Source: Streptomyces cinerochromogenes
GTDB taxonomy: Bacteria > Actinomycetota > Actinomycetes > Streptomycetales > Streptomycetaceae
Direction: 5' to 3'
Assembly (NCBI RefSeq): GCF_014648635.1
Contig: NZ_BMRM01000024.1
Coordinates: forward strand, 58,032 to 122,031
Length of the DNA: 64,000 nt
Position numbers and translations under genes: made by a program. The notes beneath the pieces were generated by a model. It ran no database searches, was not told the origin of the DNA, and saw only the letters and a list, made by a program, of their open reading frames with translations. Below, one piece after another: positions 46,890-54,268 of the stretch; the first letter of the stretch is position 1; every line of letters starts with the position of its first letter.

Positions 46890-48932
46890 TCAGCCCGTCG
46901 CCGCCCCTCCCTTGGACGATGCTCGGCGGGGTGTCGCACGATCCAAATGGACCACCACGGTGGAGTAGAAGCGGTGCACCGCGTCGTCGACGCTGCGGAT
47001 GAAGCCGGACTCAGCGTTGCCGCGGCTGCTTCCCATGCTCTTGACCAAAGACAGGCGGAAGCCGGTGATGCGGGTGCCGCTGCCCTTCGGGAGCATGTCG
47101 GCCGGCTCGGGGCGGAGCCGTTCCAAGGTACCCCGCGGGCCACCTTGCTCCCCGTCGACGAGGGTTTCGATGTGGAGAGTCGCTGGTGCTTCTTCCAAGT
47201 TCCGGATGAGCCGTTTCACCCAGGACAGGGGGTAACCCTGCTCTGGCGCAGGGATCTCGATAGAGGTGCGCAGCTTGCCTGTGCGGAGGTCCGCGCTGAC
47301 CGCCAGAATGCCGGGCGTTCCCTCGATGCGCAGTTCCGCCTGCAGTTTTCCATCGAGGCAGAGCTGATCGGCGAAGCCGCTCCGGCGTACCCCTGGATCC
47401 GCTCCCCGCCTTGTGCGCTGAACAGGCAGTACCCTCTGCCCCAGTTCGCCGCCCAGACCGAGACATACCTGCCGGATGAGCCGCTCCCAGCTCTCGACGA
47501 CTTCCAGTGCGCGCGAGTCTCCCTGGCACAGGGTTTCGTCGTCGATTCCGTTGCGTACGGGGACCCAGGCCGGTCCCATGTTCTGGAAGCCGTGGCAGCC
47601 GGAGTTGTCGTGCTGCAGGTAGTACAGCAGCTCCTGCAGCAGCCAGGCGTGCGCCGCATTGCCAACACCCTCGTGGCGGATCAGCATCTGTGCCTGGTGC
47701 GTCACTTCTGCCCAAGACAGGTGCCATAGGGCGACCTTGTGCTTGCGCCGTCCGTCGATCTTGACATCGACGAGCGGGCTGCCTTCCAACGCTACGTCGT
47801 TCGACAGCGTGATCACGGCCTCGTAGCCACGGCGCGCGGCGATGTCCATGTACGCCTGTACCTGATCAGCCTTGAGGGCGTTGCCGTTGGTCTTCGTCTC
47901 CACCAGGGCCGTCCACAGCTTGCCGGCCCGCTCGACGCGAATCACCCCGTCGGGGCGCCGCGGTGTGTCGCCGTGCGGCAGGGTGACCTCAGCGAAGGTC
48001 TCCATCCGACCTGCCGGCGCTCCAAACGCCGCGGTCAGCCTCCTGCCGAACTCCGGCACCTGCGCCATCACCGACAGCAGCACCGAGGTGGCCCGCACTT
48101 CACGGTCCCGGTCGCTCTTCAACGCCGACACTGGAAAGAGCCGGGCCTCTCTCCACGACTCGTTCTCCGCCAAGGTCTTCTTGGTCACCTTGGGCAGGAT
48201 GACCTTCTTCTTCGCGGTACGAGGTCGAGCAGTCGTCGGCTTCCGTGACTCGCTGCCTTCGGGCTGGCGAGGAGACGGAACGACCGCGGGCGCTCGTTGT
48301 GGACTCGGCTCATCAACCGAAGCCGAGGCCGTCATGCCCTCTTGATCTTCGCTTGCCTCATCGCCCTGCGCTTCTACTGCTTCCGCGTCGTCCTCGATAT
48401 CGACGCCGAAGTCCGTTGCAAGACCGGCGAGACCGGTGTCGTAGCCTTGACCGACAGCGCGGAACTTCCACTCGTCTCCGCGCCGATACAGCTCACCGAA
48501 GATGATCGCACTCATCGAGTCAACGTCGTCGACGACAAAGCGAAGAAGGTCCTCACCGGCTCCGTCCGCCAGCGACAGCCGCACGTCCTCAAGCTCACCG
48601 AAACGCGCGCCGTTATAACGGCTAGCAGCTACAACTATGCGGTCGACGTGAGCGGGTACCGCAGTCAGGTCGAAGCTGATCCGGTCCTCGTTTCCGTCTA
48701 CCGTCGGCGTTTTACCCAGAAGCTGCACGCTCCCGTCGGCGGCAACCGGATTGTTGTAGAAGTAGAAGTCGGTGTCGCTACGAACCTTGCCATTCAGGTC
48801 CAGCAGCAGAACCGAGACGTCTGCGTCCCCTTCACCGGTCGCGCTCCCCCAGCCCAAACTGACGATCACCGAACCGACGTTGTCACTCAGGGCTGACAGC
48901 GTCACATTCGAACCCTTGACCATTTCCTGCAC
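46890..48932 (-). CDS. TerD-domain protein fused to a PD-(D/E)XK nuclease-like domain
   Basis: A 680-residue protein from GTG 48932 (GGGGGG four bases upstream; TTG 48944 and ATG 48923 are alternatives). Residues 1-~180 are a TerD domain: VKGSNVTLS start, DADVSVLLLDLNGKV, DTDFYFYNNP, GELYRRGDEWKFRAVGQGY, with acidic residues that in this family bind Ca2+. An acidic/Pro-rich linker (about 180-245) follows. Next comes a helical region and a PD-(D/E)XK core: PDG at 327-329, VETKT with E345 and K347, then a Gln (KADQVQAY). The C-terminal ~300 residues are unrecognised. TerD is linked to tellurite and stress responses; the fusion suggests a nucleic-acid-cutting stress or defence effector. It is intact among decayed genes. 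Confidence 0.8.
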   Translation of the reverse strand: MQEMVKGSNVTLSALSDNVGSVIVSLGWGSATGEGDADVSVLLLDLNGKVRSDTDFYFYNNPVAADGSVQLLGKTPTVDGNEDRISFDLTAVPAHVDRIVVAASRYNGARFGELEDVRLSLADGAGEDLLRFVVDDVDSMSAIIFGELYRRGDEWKFRAVGQGYDTGLAGLATDFGVDIEDDAEAVEAQGDEASEDQEGMTASASVDEPSPQRAPAVVPSPRQPEGSESRKPTTARPRTAKKKVILPKVTKKTLAENESWREARLFPVSALKSDRDREVRATSVLLSVMAQVPEFGRRLTAAFGAPAGRMETFAEVTLPHGDTPRRPDGVIRVERAGKLWTALVETKTNGNALKADQVQAYMDIAARRGYEAVITLSNDVALEGSPLVDVKIDGRRKHKVALWHLSWAEVTHQAQMLIRHEGVGNAAHAWLLQELLYYLQHDNSGCHGFQNMGPAWVPVRNGIDDETLCQGDSRALEVVESWERLIRQVCLGLGGELGQRVLPVQRTRRGADPGVRRSGFADQLCLDGKLQAELRIEGTPGILAVSADLRTGKLRTSIEIPAPEQGYPLSWVKRLIRNLEEAPATLHIETLVDGEQGGPRGTLERLRPEPADMLPKGSGTRITGFRLSLVKSMGSSRGNAESGFIRSVDDAVHRFYSTVVVHLDRATPRRASSKGGAATG

Positions 48933-49083
48933 AATGCCCCCCAATCAACGCAAACCGGGCACAAAGTTGTTCAGGTCCCAGTCGCCGTGACAAGCGACGC
49001 AGTGTGACACGCCGCACACAAGTGACTGTAGTGCCCACGGAGCGAAGTGCGGGGCCAAACGGAATCTTCGGATCTCTCCTAGA

Positions 49084-49590
49084 TCAGCTGCACCAATGGC
49101 TCAGCCCGCAGACAGAGCCGGGGACCTGAGCTAGATGCCGTACGTGATCACTCGTACTCGTACGCAGCAACTCTTCAATCTTGCGGATGGCGATCTCCTG
49201 CCGTCCGTCAATGCACTTGGCGTAACGGCTCAGCACCATCTCGACGCTGTTGCCCGCGCGCTCGGCGACTTCGGTCGGGTCGACTCCTGAGTTGAGCCAG
49301 GTCGACAGCGCCGGGTGCCGGAGGTCGTACAGCGCGCAGCGAGCAGGGAGGCGACCGCGGCTGGCGGGAGCGCCAGCGCACGGGCCTCCTGCCAGACGCG
49401 GTAATACGTGGACGAGCCGACCACTCCCCACGCTCATTGGTGAACAGCCGCCCGTCCTCGGCGGTGCAGAACGTGTCGAGGTGTTGCCGAAGGATGCCGA
49501 CTAGCTGAGGCGGGATCGGTACGAGCCGGGCTTGCTCAGCCGGCCGATTCTTCAGGGCCCCCGTCCGCTCCGCCGCCGGTCAGTCCAGTA
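49084..49590 (-). pseudogene. Tyrosine integrase remnant with two frameshifts
   Basis: Minus strand, three frames in order: ALKNRPAEQARLVPIP and ILRQHLDTFCTAEDGRLFTNERG; then SSTYYRVWQEARALAL; then LYDLRHPALSTWLNSGVDP, EVAERAGNSVEMVLSRYAKC. The LRH box and the catalytic Tyr of a phage-type integrase are present, but the N-terminal half is gone and two frame breaks (about 49435 and 49340) disable it. It marks the right end of the island and resembles the fragment at 44611. Confidence 0.85.
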
Positions 49591-49673
49591 ACCGCCCGCG
49601 CGTGACCCACACTGCAGGAATGGGCGTCCCAGTACGCTGCCGTCGGCAGGCAGCCGCGTGGAAGGGGAGCGTC

Positions 49674-50081
49674 GTGGAGCTAGCGCCGACGATGGTGAAC
49701 CGTCTTGCGAACAGCGGCCTCGGAGTTGTCCCCGCGGGCGGTGCCGGTGCCTACGCGGTGCAAGCCGGCTCCGGCTTCTCGCGGCTCGTGGCCTGTTGCG
49801 CTGTGATCGGGTTCGTGGTCCTCGCCGTGCGGGGATACCGGCTCGGTGTGACGTGTGAGCGCGGGAGGCTCTCGGTCCGTGGCTACCTGCGTACGCGTGT
49901 GATTGCGCGAGAGTCCATCACAGAGATCACCGACTTCCCCGCCGTCAGATGGACGGCTCGCAACGGGGGCCAGCGATGGACCCCTGTCGCGGCGTTCATG
50001 ACGAGCCCGGGCGAGGTCTCGGCAACTCGCCTCCACAAGGACCAGGTCATCGGGGAGTTGTGGCGGTGGGCGGGACGCTAG
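49674..50081 (+). CDS. Membrane protein with PH-like domain
   Basis: A 135-residue protein started at GTG 49674, with GGGGAG four bases upstream. It has a hydrophobic segment (LVACCAVIGFVVLAVRGY, about 35-53) after a Gly/Ala-rich start and then a compact beta-rich domain (LGVTCERGRLSVRGYLRTRVIARESITEITDFP) like the bacterial PH domains that follow one or two membrane helices. No partner gene is evident. The assignment is by pattern, so moderate. Confidence 0.65.
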   Translation: MELAPTMVNRLANSGLGVVPAGGAGAYAVQAGSGFSRLVACCAVIGFVVLAVRGYRLGVTCERGRLSVRGYLRTRVIARESITEITDFPAVRWTARNGGQRWTPVAAFMTSPGEVSATRLHKDQVIGELWRWAGR

Positions 50082-50092
50082 CGGCGGATCGC

Positions 50093-50959
50093 TCACGGGC
50101 GCGTTCCCGGGCGTCGGTCTTCCCATGTGTGGCGGGCCCACGTCGTGAACGGGGTCCAGGGGATGTCCGGGTGGGTGGCGTGGAGGGTGGGGATGTCGAC
50201 CTGGTAGCCGCGGGTGTTCAGGAAGGTCCACATGGCGTGCATGTCGGGGTTGGTGATCGTTTCCAGGGGGACCTGGGTGTGGTGGACCTCGTGGCCCAGG
50301 GTCTCGGTCAGGGCGGTTGCCATCTGGGTGGGGGTGGGGGCGTCGCTGGCCAGTTCGATGCGGTGGCCGGTGTGAGGGGTGGGGTCGAGCAGGATCTTCG
50401 CCGCGAAGGCGGCCAGGTCCTGGCGGGCGAGTTGTTGGAGTGGGCGGTCGGGGGGCAGGGGGAGGTCCAGGGTGCCGGCGAGGATGCGGTCCGCTCCGCC
50501 CAGCGCGTTGTCGTAGAAGTAGGTCGGCCCCAGGATCGTGTACGGCACGTCCCCCGAGGTCAGCTCCGCCTCGATGCGCGCCTTGCTGTCGAAGTGGGGT
50601 ACGCCGGTGTGCTGGTCGGCGCCGGCCACGGAGCTGAGGACCAGGTGCGGGACGCGTGCCCCGGTCGCCGCGGCGAGGATCGCGCGGCCCTGTTCGACCT
50701 CGGCCTCCACACCGGCCTCGAAGGGTGTGGTGAACGCGAAGACAGCGGTCGCTCCGCGCATCGCCGTGGTGAGGGACTCGCGGTCGTTCAGCGAGCCCGC
50801 CACCACGTCGACGCCTTGTTCCGCCAGCTCCTGTGCGGCCGGCCGGGCCGGGTCGCGGACCAGGGCCCGGACCCGGGCTCCGCGGGTCAGCAGCGCGTCC
50901 GTCACGGCCCTGCCCTGCCCGCCCGTCGCCGCCAGCACCAGAATCGGGTCGTCCACCAT
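50093..50959 (-). CDS. NmrA/SDR-family NAD(P)-binding protein
   Basis: A 288-residue atypical short-chain dehydrogenase. The NAD(P) fingerprint VLAATGGQGRAV is at the N-terminus, ALVRDPARPAAQEL gives the second strand, and VFAFTTPFEAG and HLVLSSVAGAD follow as in NmrA/quinone-reductase-like proteins. The ATG at 50959 has AGGAG eight bases upstream. Such proteins bind NADP as redox sensors or reduce small molecules; the substrate is not known. Its C-terminus faces the upstream plus-strand gene. Confidence 0.9.
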   Translation of the reverse strand: MVDDPILVLAATGGQGRAVTDALLTRGARVRALVRDPARPAAQELAEQGVDVVAGSLNDRESLTTAMRGATAVFAFTTPFEAGVEAEVEQGRAILAAATGARVPHLVLSSVAGADQHTGVPHFDSKARIEAELTSGDVPYTILGPTYFYDNALGGADRILAGTLDLPLPPDRPLQQLARQDLAAFAAKILLDPTPHTGHRIELASDAPTPTQMATALTETLGHEVHHTQVPLETITNPDMHAMWTFLNTRGYQVDIPTLHATHPDIPWTPFTTWARHTWEDRRPGTRP

Positions 50960-51130
50960 GGAAGAGTCTCCTGTCCGACTGGGTGAGCGGACCATCGGTC
51001 GGTCCGGCTGCAAGCTTTCGTCCCGGCGGCGCGGGCAGCAATGTGAGGCGGCCGGAGGGCTGAACCCGGTGCTCGCGCCTCAGGTCGTCGGGGCAGCGTC
51101 ATCGGGGCACGGCGTCATCGGGTCATCGGG

Positions 51131-51307
51131 TCATCGGGTCGCCGATCTCGTCGCGTTGTTGTAGAGGCGTCTCAGGTGTTTCGCCGCCGGGCACGGGGAG
51201 GCGTTCAGCGCGCACTGGCGGCAGTAGCGGCGGTGGGTCTCGTAGTCCTCGCGGGCCTGGTCCAGGGAGGGGGCGGCGGCGGGGGTGGGGTGGCTGCTTG
51301 ACTGCAT
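51131..51307 (-). CDS. Very small Cys-containing protein (58 residues)
   Basis: A 58-codon gene with a good AGGAG eight bases before ATG 51307. It encodes a Ser/Pro/Ala-rich start followed by a helical, charged part (LDQAREDYETHRRYCRQCAL) with C-x2-C and one more Cys in SPCPAAKHLRRLY, suggesting a small metal-binding or redox fold. It is divergent from the glycosyltransferase operon. The function is unknown; it resembles short Streptomyces proteins that I cannot name. Confidence 0.6.
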   Translation of the reverse strand: MQSSSHPTPAAAPSLDQAREDYETHRRYCRQCALNASPCPAAKHLRRLYNNATRSATR

Positions 51308-51632
51308 GGGTGGAGCTCCTGGGGGTGGGGCGGTGCCGAGCCAGTGCCTGAGGGTGTGCTGCTGTGCCGAGCGGGCGCCTGGGATGTGGTGGCCGGTGGC
51401 CTCCAGGAGATGATGATCTTGTTACTGGGGGTACCGCCCTCCGATCCCCCTCGCTCCGTTCCTTGGTGCAGGAGTCGTGCCCCAACAGCCCCTCTTCCGG
51501 TCGCAGGAGGGTGTCCGCGCGTACGGCTTCCTAGCCTGGCCGTCGTGCTGTCGGGCGAGCGGCGCCGGTCGCCCGGCCCGGATCGTCCGGACAGCATCCT
51601 GATCCTCGCCAGCCGCCCCTGGAGCCGACGTC
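51308..51632. other. Control region upstream of the glycosyltransferase operon
   Basis: A 325-base divergent intergenic region between the 58-residue gene and the GT2 gene. It must contain promoters for both; no clear -35/-10, operator or gene could be identified. Confidence 0.4.
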
Positions 51633-53270
51633 ATGGCTGCCCACCGTGTTCTTGTGTCCGCCGGGTCCGCGCGGCTGTCCGCGGCGCGGCCGGAGGGGCT
51701 GCTTCCCACGCCTCCCGACGACCACGAGAAGTACTCCTACGTCGTGCGCCGCACCTGGCTGCTGAGCCTCACGTCGTTCCTCGGGTTCGTCTGCGTCTTC
51801 TACAGCCAGGTCGACTCGGCGCGGCACGGGCCGTGGATCTGGCTCTTCTCCCCCGTGCTGCTGCTGTCCGCGCTGGGCTTTCTGATCTCGCTCAGGCTGG
51901 ACCTGTTCACCCCTGACTTCGACGTGCGGGCCCATCGTGAGCTGGTGCGGTCCTGGTCGCCGAGGGAGTATCCGTCGGTCGACGTCTTCCTCCCGGTGTG
52001 CGGGGAGCCGATCGCGGTGCTGCACAACACCTGGACGCACCTGCAGCGGCTGGTCGAGGCCTATCCCGGGCGGGTCACGCCGCTCGTCCTGGACGACTCC
52101 GACAGTCCGGAGGTCGCCGCCATGGCGGACGACTTCGGGTTCCGCTACCTGGTGCGGCCCGACCGCGGCTGGTTCAAGAAGGCGGGCAACCTGCGCTACG
52201 GCTTCGCGCACTCCGACAGCGAGTTCATCCTCATCCTGGACGCCGACTTCGCTCCCCGGGCCGATCTGCTCGACGAACTGCTGCCGTACATGGACGCCGA
52301 CCCGGACACCGGGATCGTGCAGTCCCCGCAGTTCTTCCGCGTCCTCGACCAGCAGAACTGGATCGAGCGCGGCGCCGGTGCCGTACAGGAGTTGTTCTAC
52401 CGCTCGGTCCAGGTCTCCCGGCAGCGCAGCGACGGGTCCATCTGTGTCGGCTCCTGCGCCGTCTACCGGCGCACCGCCCTCGCCGAGGTCGGCGGCACCA
52501 GCCTGATCGAGCACTCCGAGGACATGCACACCGGCTTCGACCTGCGGGCGCGCGGCTGGGACCTGCGGTACGTACCGCTCGCGCTCGCCACGGGTCTGTG
52601 CCCGGACACCGTCGGCGCCTACTACAGCCAGCAGTACCGCTGGTGCATGGCCTCCATGAGCATGCTGGGCAGCCTGGAGAACTTCTGGCGGGTGCGGATG
52701 CGCTTCGTCAGCCGGCTCTGCTACGTCTCCGGGTTCGTCTACTACATCGAGTCGGCCCTGATGATCTTCACCGGCCCGCTGATCGTGTCGGTGCTGCTGC
52801 TGTTCTTCCCCGAACAGGTCAAGGTCACCGACATGTGGCTGCTGCTGCCCGGTGTGGCCTACCTGGTCGTCGTGTACCCGCTGTGGCACCGCAGTCCGTA
52901 CCGCCTGGAGGCGTGGGCGACGCGGGTCCTGTACAGCTGGTCGCACGTCTTCGCCGTCTGGGACGTGCTGCGCCGCCGCGCCATGGGCTGGCAGCCCACC
53001 GGTTCCGGAGGCGCGCGGAGGAACAACGTCCGGCGCCTGTGGATCGGGATCTGGGGGTGGACCGTACCCGTCACCGCGCTCTGGATCGGTGCCGCGCTGT
53101 GGCGGATGGACACGATGGTGCCGGAGGACTTCGCCCTCCCGCTCGGCTCCGGGCTGTTCTACGCGGCGGCCGTGGTGCGGGTCCTCGTCCTGCCCCGGGC
53201 CGCGGAGCCCTCGGGCGAGCCCGGTCCCGCCGTGCCGGACGTCGTCACGGCCGGGCGGGCCGCCGTATGA
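51633..53270 (+). CDS. Cellulose-synthase-like family 2 glycosyltransferase
   Basis: A membrane processive glycosyltransferase of 545 residues, similar in plan to BcsA/CslA. Two N-terminal membrane helices (about 42-60, 68-88) precede the GT-A catalytic domain with all signature residues: DD at 154-155, DAD at 203-205, the ED base at 296-297 (HSEDMHTG), and QQYRW at 333-337. About four membrane helices follow (360-480) and two near the C-terminus. It would polymerise a nucleotide-sugar into an exported beta-glycan. ATG 51633 has GGAG eight bases upstream. Its stop overlaps the next start (ATGA), so it is coupled to the GH26-like gene. Confidence 0.93.
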   Translation: MAAHRVLVSAGSARLSAARPEGLLPTPPDDHEKYSYVVRRTWLLSLTSFLGFVCVFYSQVDSARHGPWIWLFSPVLLLSALGFLISLRLDLFTPDFDVRAHRELVRSWSPREYPSVDVFLPVCGEPIAVLHNTWTHLQRLVEAYPGRVTPLVLDDSDSPEVAAMADDFGFRYLVRPDRGWFKKAGNLRYGFAHSDSEFILILDADFAPRADLLDELLPYMDADPDTGIVQSPQFFRVLDQQNWIERGAGAVQELFYRSVQVSRQRSDGSICVGSCAVYRRTALAEVGGTSLIEHSEDMHTGFDLRARGWDLRYVPLALATGLCPDTVGAYYSQQYRWCMASMSMLGSLENFWRVRMRFVSRLCYVSGFVYYIESALMIFTGPLIVSVLLLFFPEQVKVTDMWLLLPGVAYLVVVYPLWHRSPYRLEAWATRVLYSWSHVFAVWDVLRRRAMGWQPTGSGGARRNNVRRLWIGIWGWTVPVTALWIGAALWRMDTMVPEDFALPLGSGLFYAAAVVRVLVLPRAAEPSGEPGPAVPDVVTAGRAAV

Positions 53271-54268
53271 GCGGCGTCGGGCGCAGGGCCGCGCTGGGCT
53301 GGGCGCTCGCCGCCGCGGCCACGTCGGCGGCGGGCTGCACCCCGAGCCGTACGGCGCCGATCGGGGCCGGCGGGCAGGGGCCCTCCGTCAGGACCGCGCC
53401 GTACGTGCCGTTCGACGTCACCTGGATGATCCGGCCCGCGCACGGCCGGAAGTACCTGGGAGCCGCCCTTCCCGGGGTGCGCGTGACACCGGGCGTCCTC
53501 GACGCCTGGGCCGGGAAGGCCGGCAAGGCGCCCAACCTGCTGTCCTACCGGCTCTCCTGGGGCGACGGGTTCCCGGCCGGGGAGACCCTGGCGGTGTGGC
53601 GCCGGCGGATGCTGCCGTACCTCGTCTGGGATCCCTGGAAGCCGACGCTCCGGGCGATCGCCGAGGGCCGTGCCGACGCCTACGTCCGGCGTACCGCGCT
53701 GACCGTCCGCGACCTCAATGTGCCGCTCGCCGTGAGTTTCGCCCAGGAGATGAACGGCGACTGGTACCCGTGGGGCGTCCGCAAGACGGCGCCGGAGGAG
53801 TTCGTCGGCGCGTGGCGGCGCGTCCACGACCTCTTCCAGGACACCGGGGTGTCGAACGTCATCTGGGTCTGGAGCCCCACGGTGGCCGGCCCGGCCGCGT
53901 CGGCGCGGTTGCGGTCGTACTACCCGGGTGACGCCTACGTGGACTGGCTGGGTCTCGTCGGCTACTACACCGGGACCGGTCCGCACACGTTCGACACCCT
54001 CTTCGCCCCCGTCATCAGGAAGGCCAGGGCCTTCACCCGGAACCCGGTGCTCGTCGCCGGGACCGCCGCGGCGTCCGGGGCCCGCAAGCCCGCGGAGATC
54101 AGGGACCTGCTGCGCGCGGTGACCACCCGCCGGGATGTCGTCGGTTTCGTCTGGTCCGACCTCGACAAGGAGACGGACTGGCGGATCGACAGCAGCCCCG
54201 AGGCGCTGGCCGCCTTCCGCCGCGGTGTCGCCGACCCGCACTTCGGCTTCGACGTGAGGCATCCGTGA
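53267..54268 (+). CDS. GH26-like lipoprotein, probably with a missing catalytic nucleophile
   Basis: A 333-residue exported protein. The N-terminus has a basic start, hydrophobic core and a lipobox-like SAAGC (Cys27). The mature part has the GH26/mannanase-like barrel: SFAQEMNGDWYPWG with the acid/base E161, WVWSPTV, and the late VGFVWSDLDKETDWRID. At the place where active relatives carry the nucleophile in an A-E-T stretch it has A-G-T (Gly265, VLVAGTAAASG), so it may bind sugar without cleaving it. It is coupled by ATGA to the GT2 gene and by GTGA to the next gene, so all three are one unit. Confidence 0.8.
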   Translation: MSGVGRRAALGWALAAAATSAAGCTPSRTAPIGAGGQGPSVRTAPYVPFDVTWMIRPAHGRKYLGAALPGVRVTPGVLDAWAGKAGKAPNLLSYRLSWGDGFPAGETLAVWRRRMLPYLVWDPWKPTLRAIAEGRADAYVRRTALTVRDLNVPLAVSFAQEMNGDWYPWGVRKTAPEEFVGAWRRVHDLFQDTGVSNVIWVWSPTVAGPAASARLRSYYPGDAYVDWLGLVGYYTGTGPHTFDTLFAPVIRKARAFTRNPVLVAGTAAASGARKPAEIRDLLRAVTTRRDVVGFVWSDLDKETDWRIDSSPEALAAFRRGVADPHFGFDVRHP

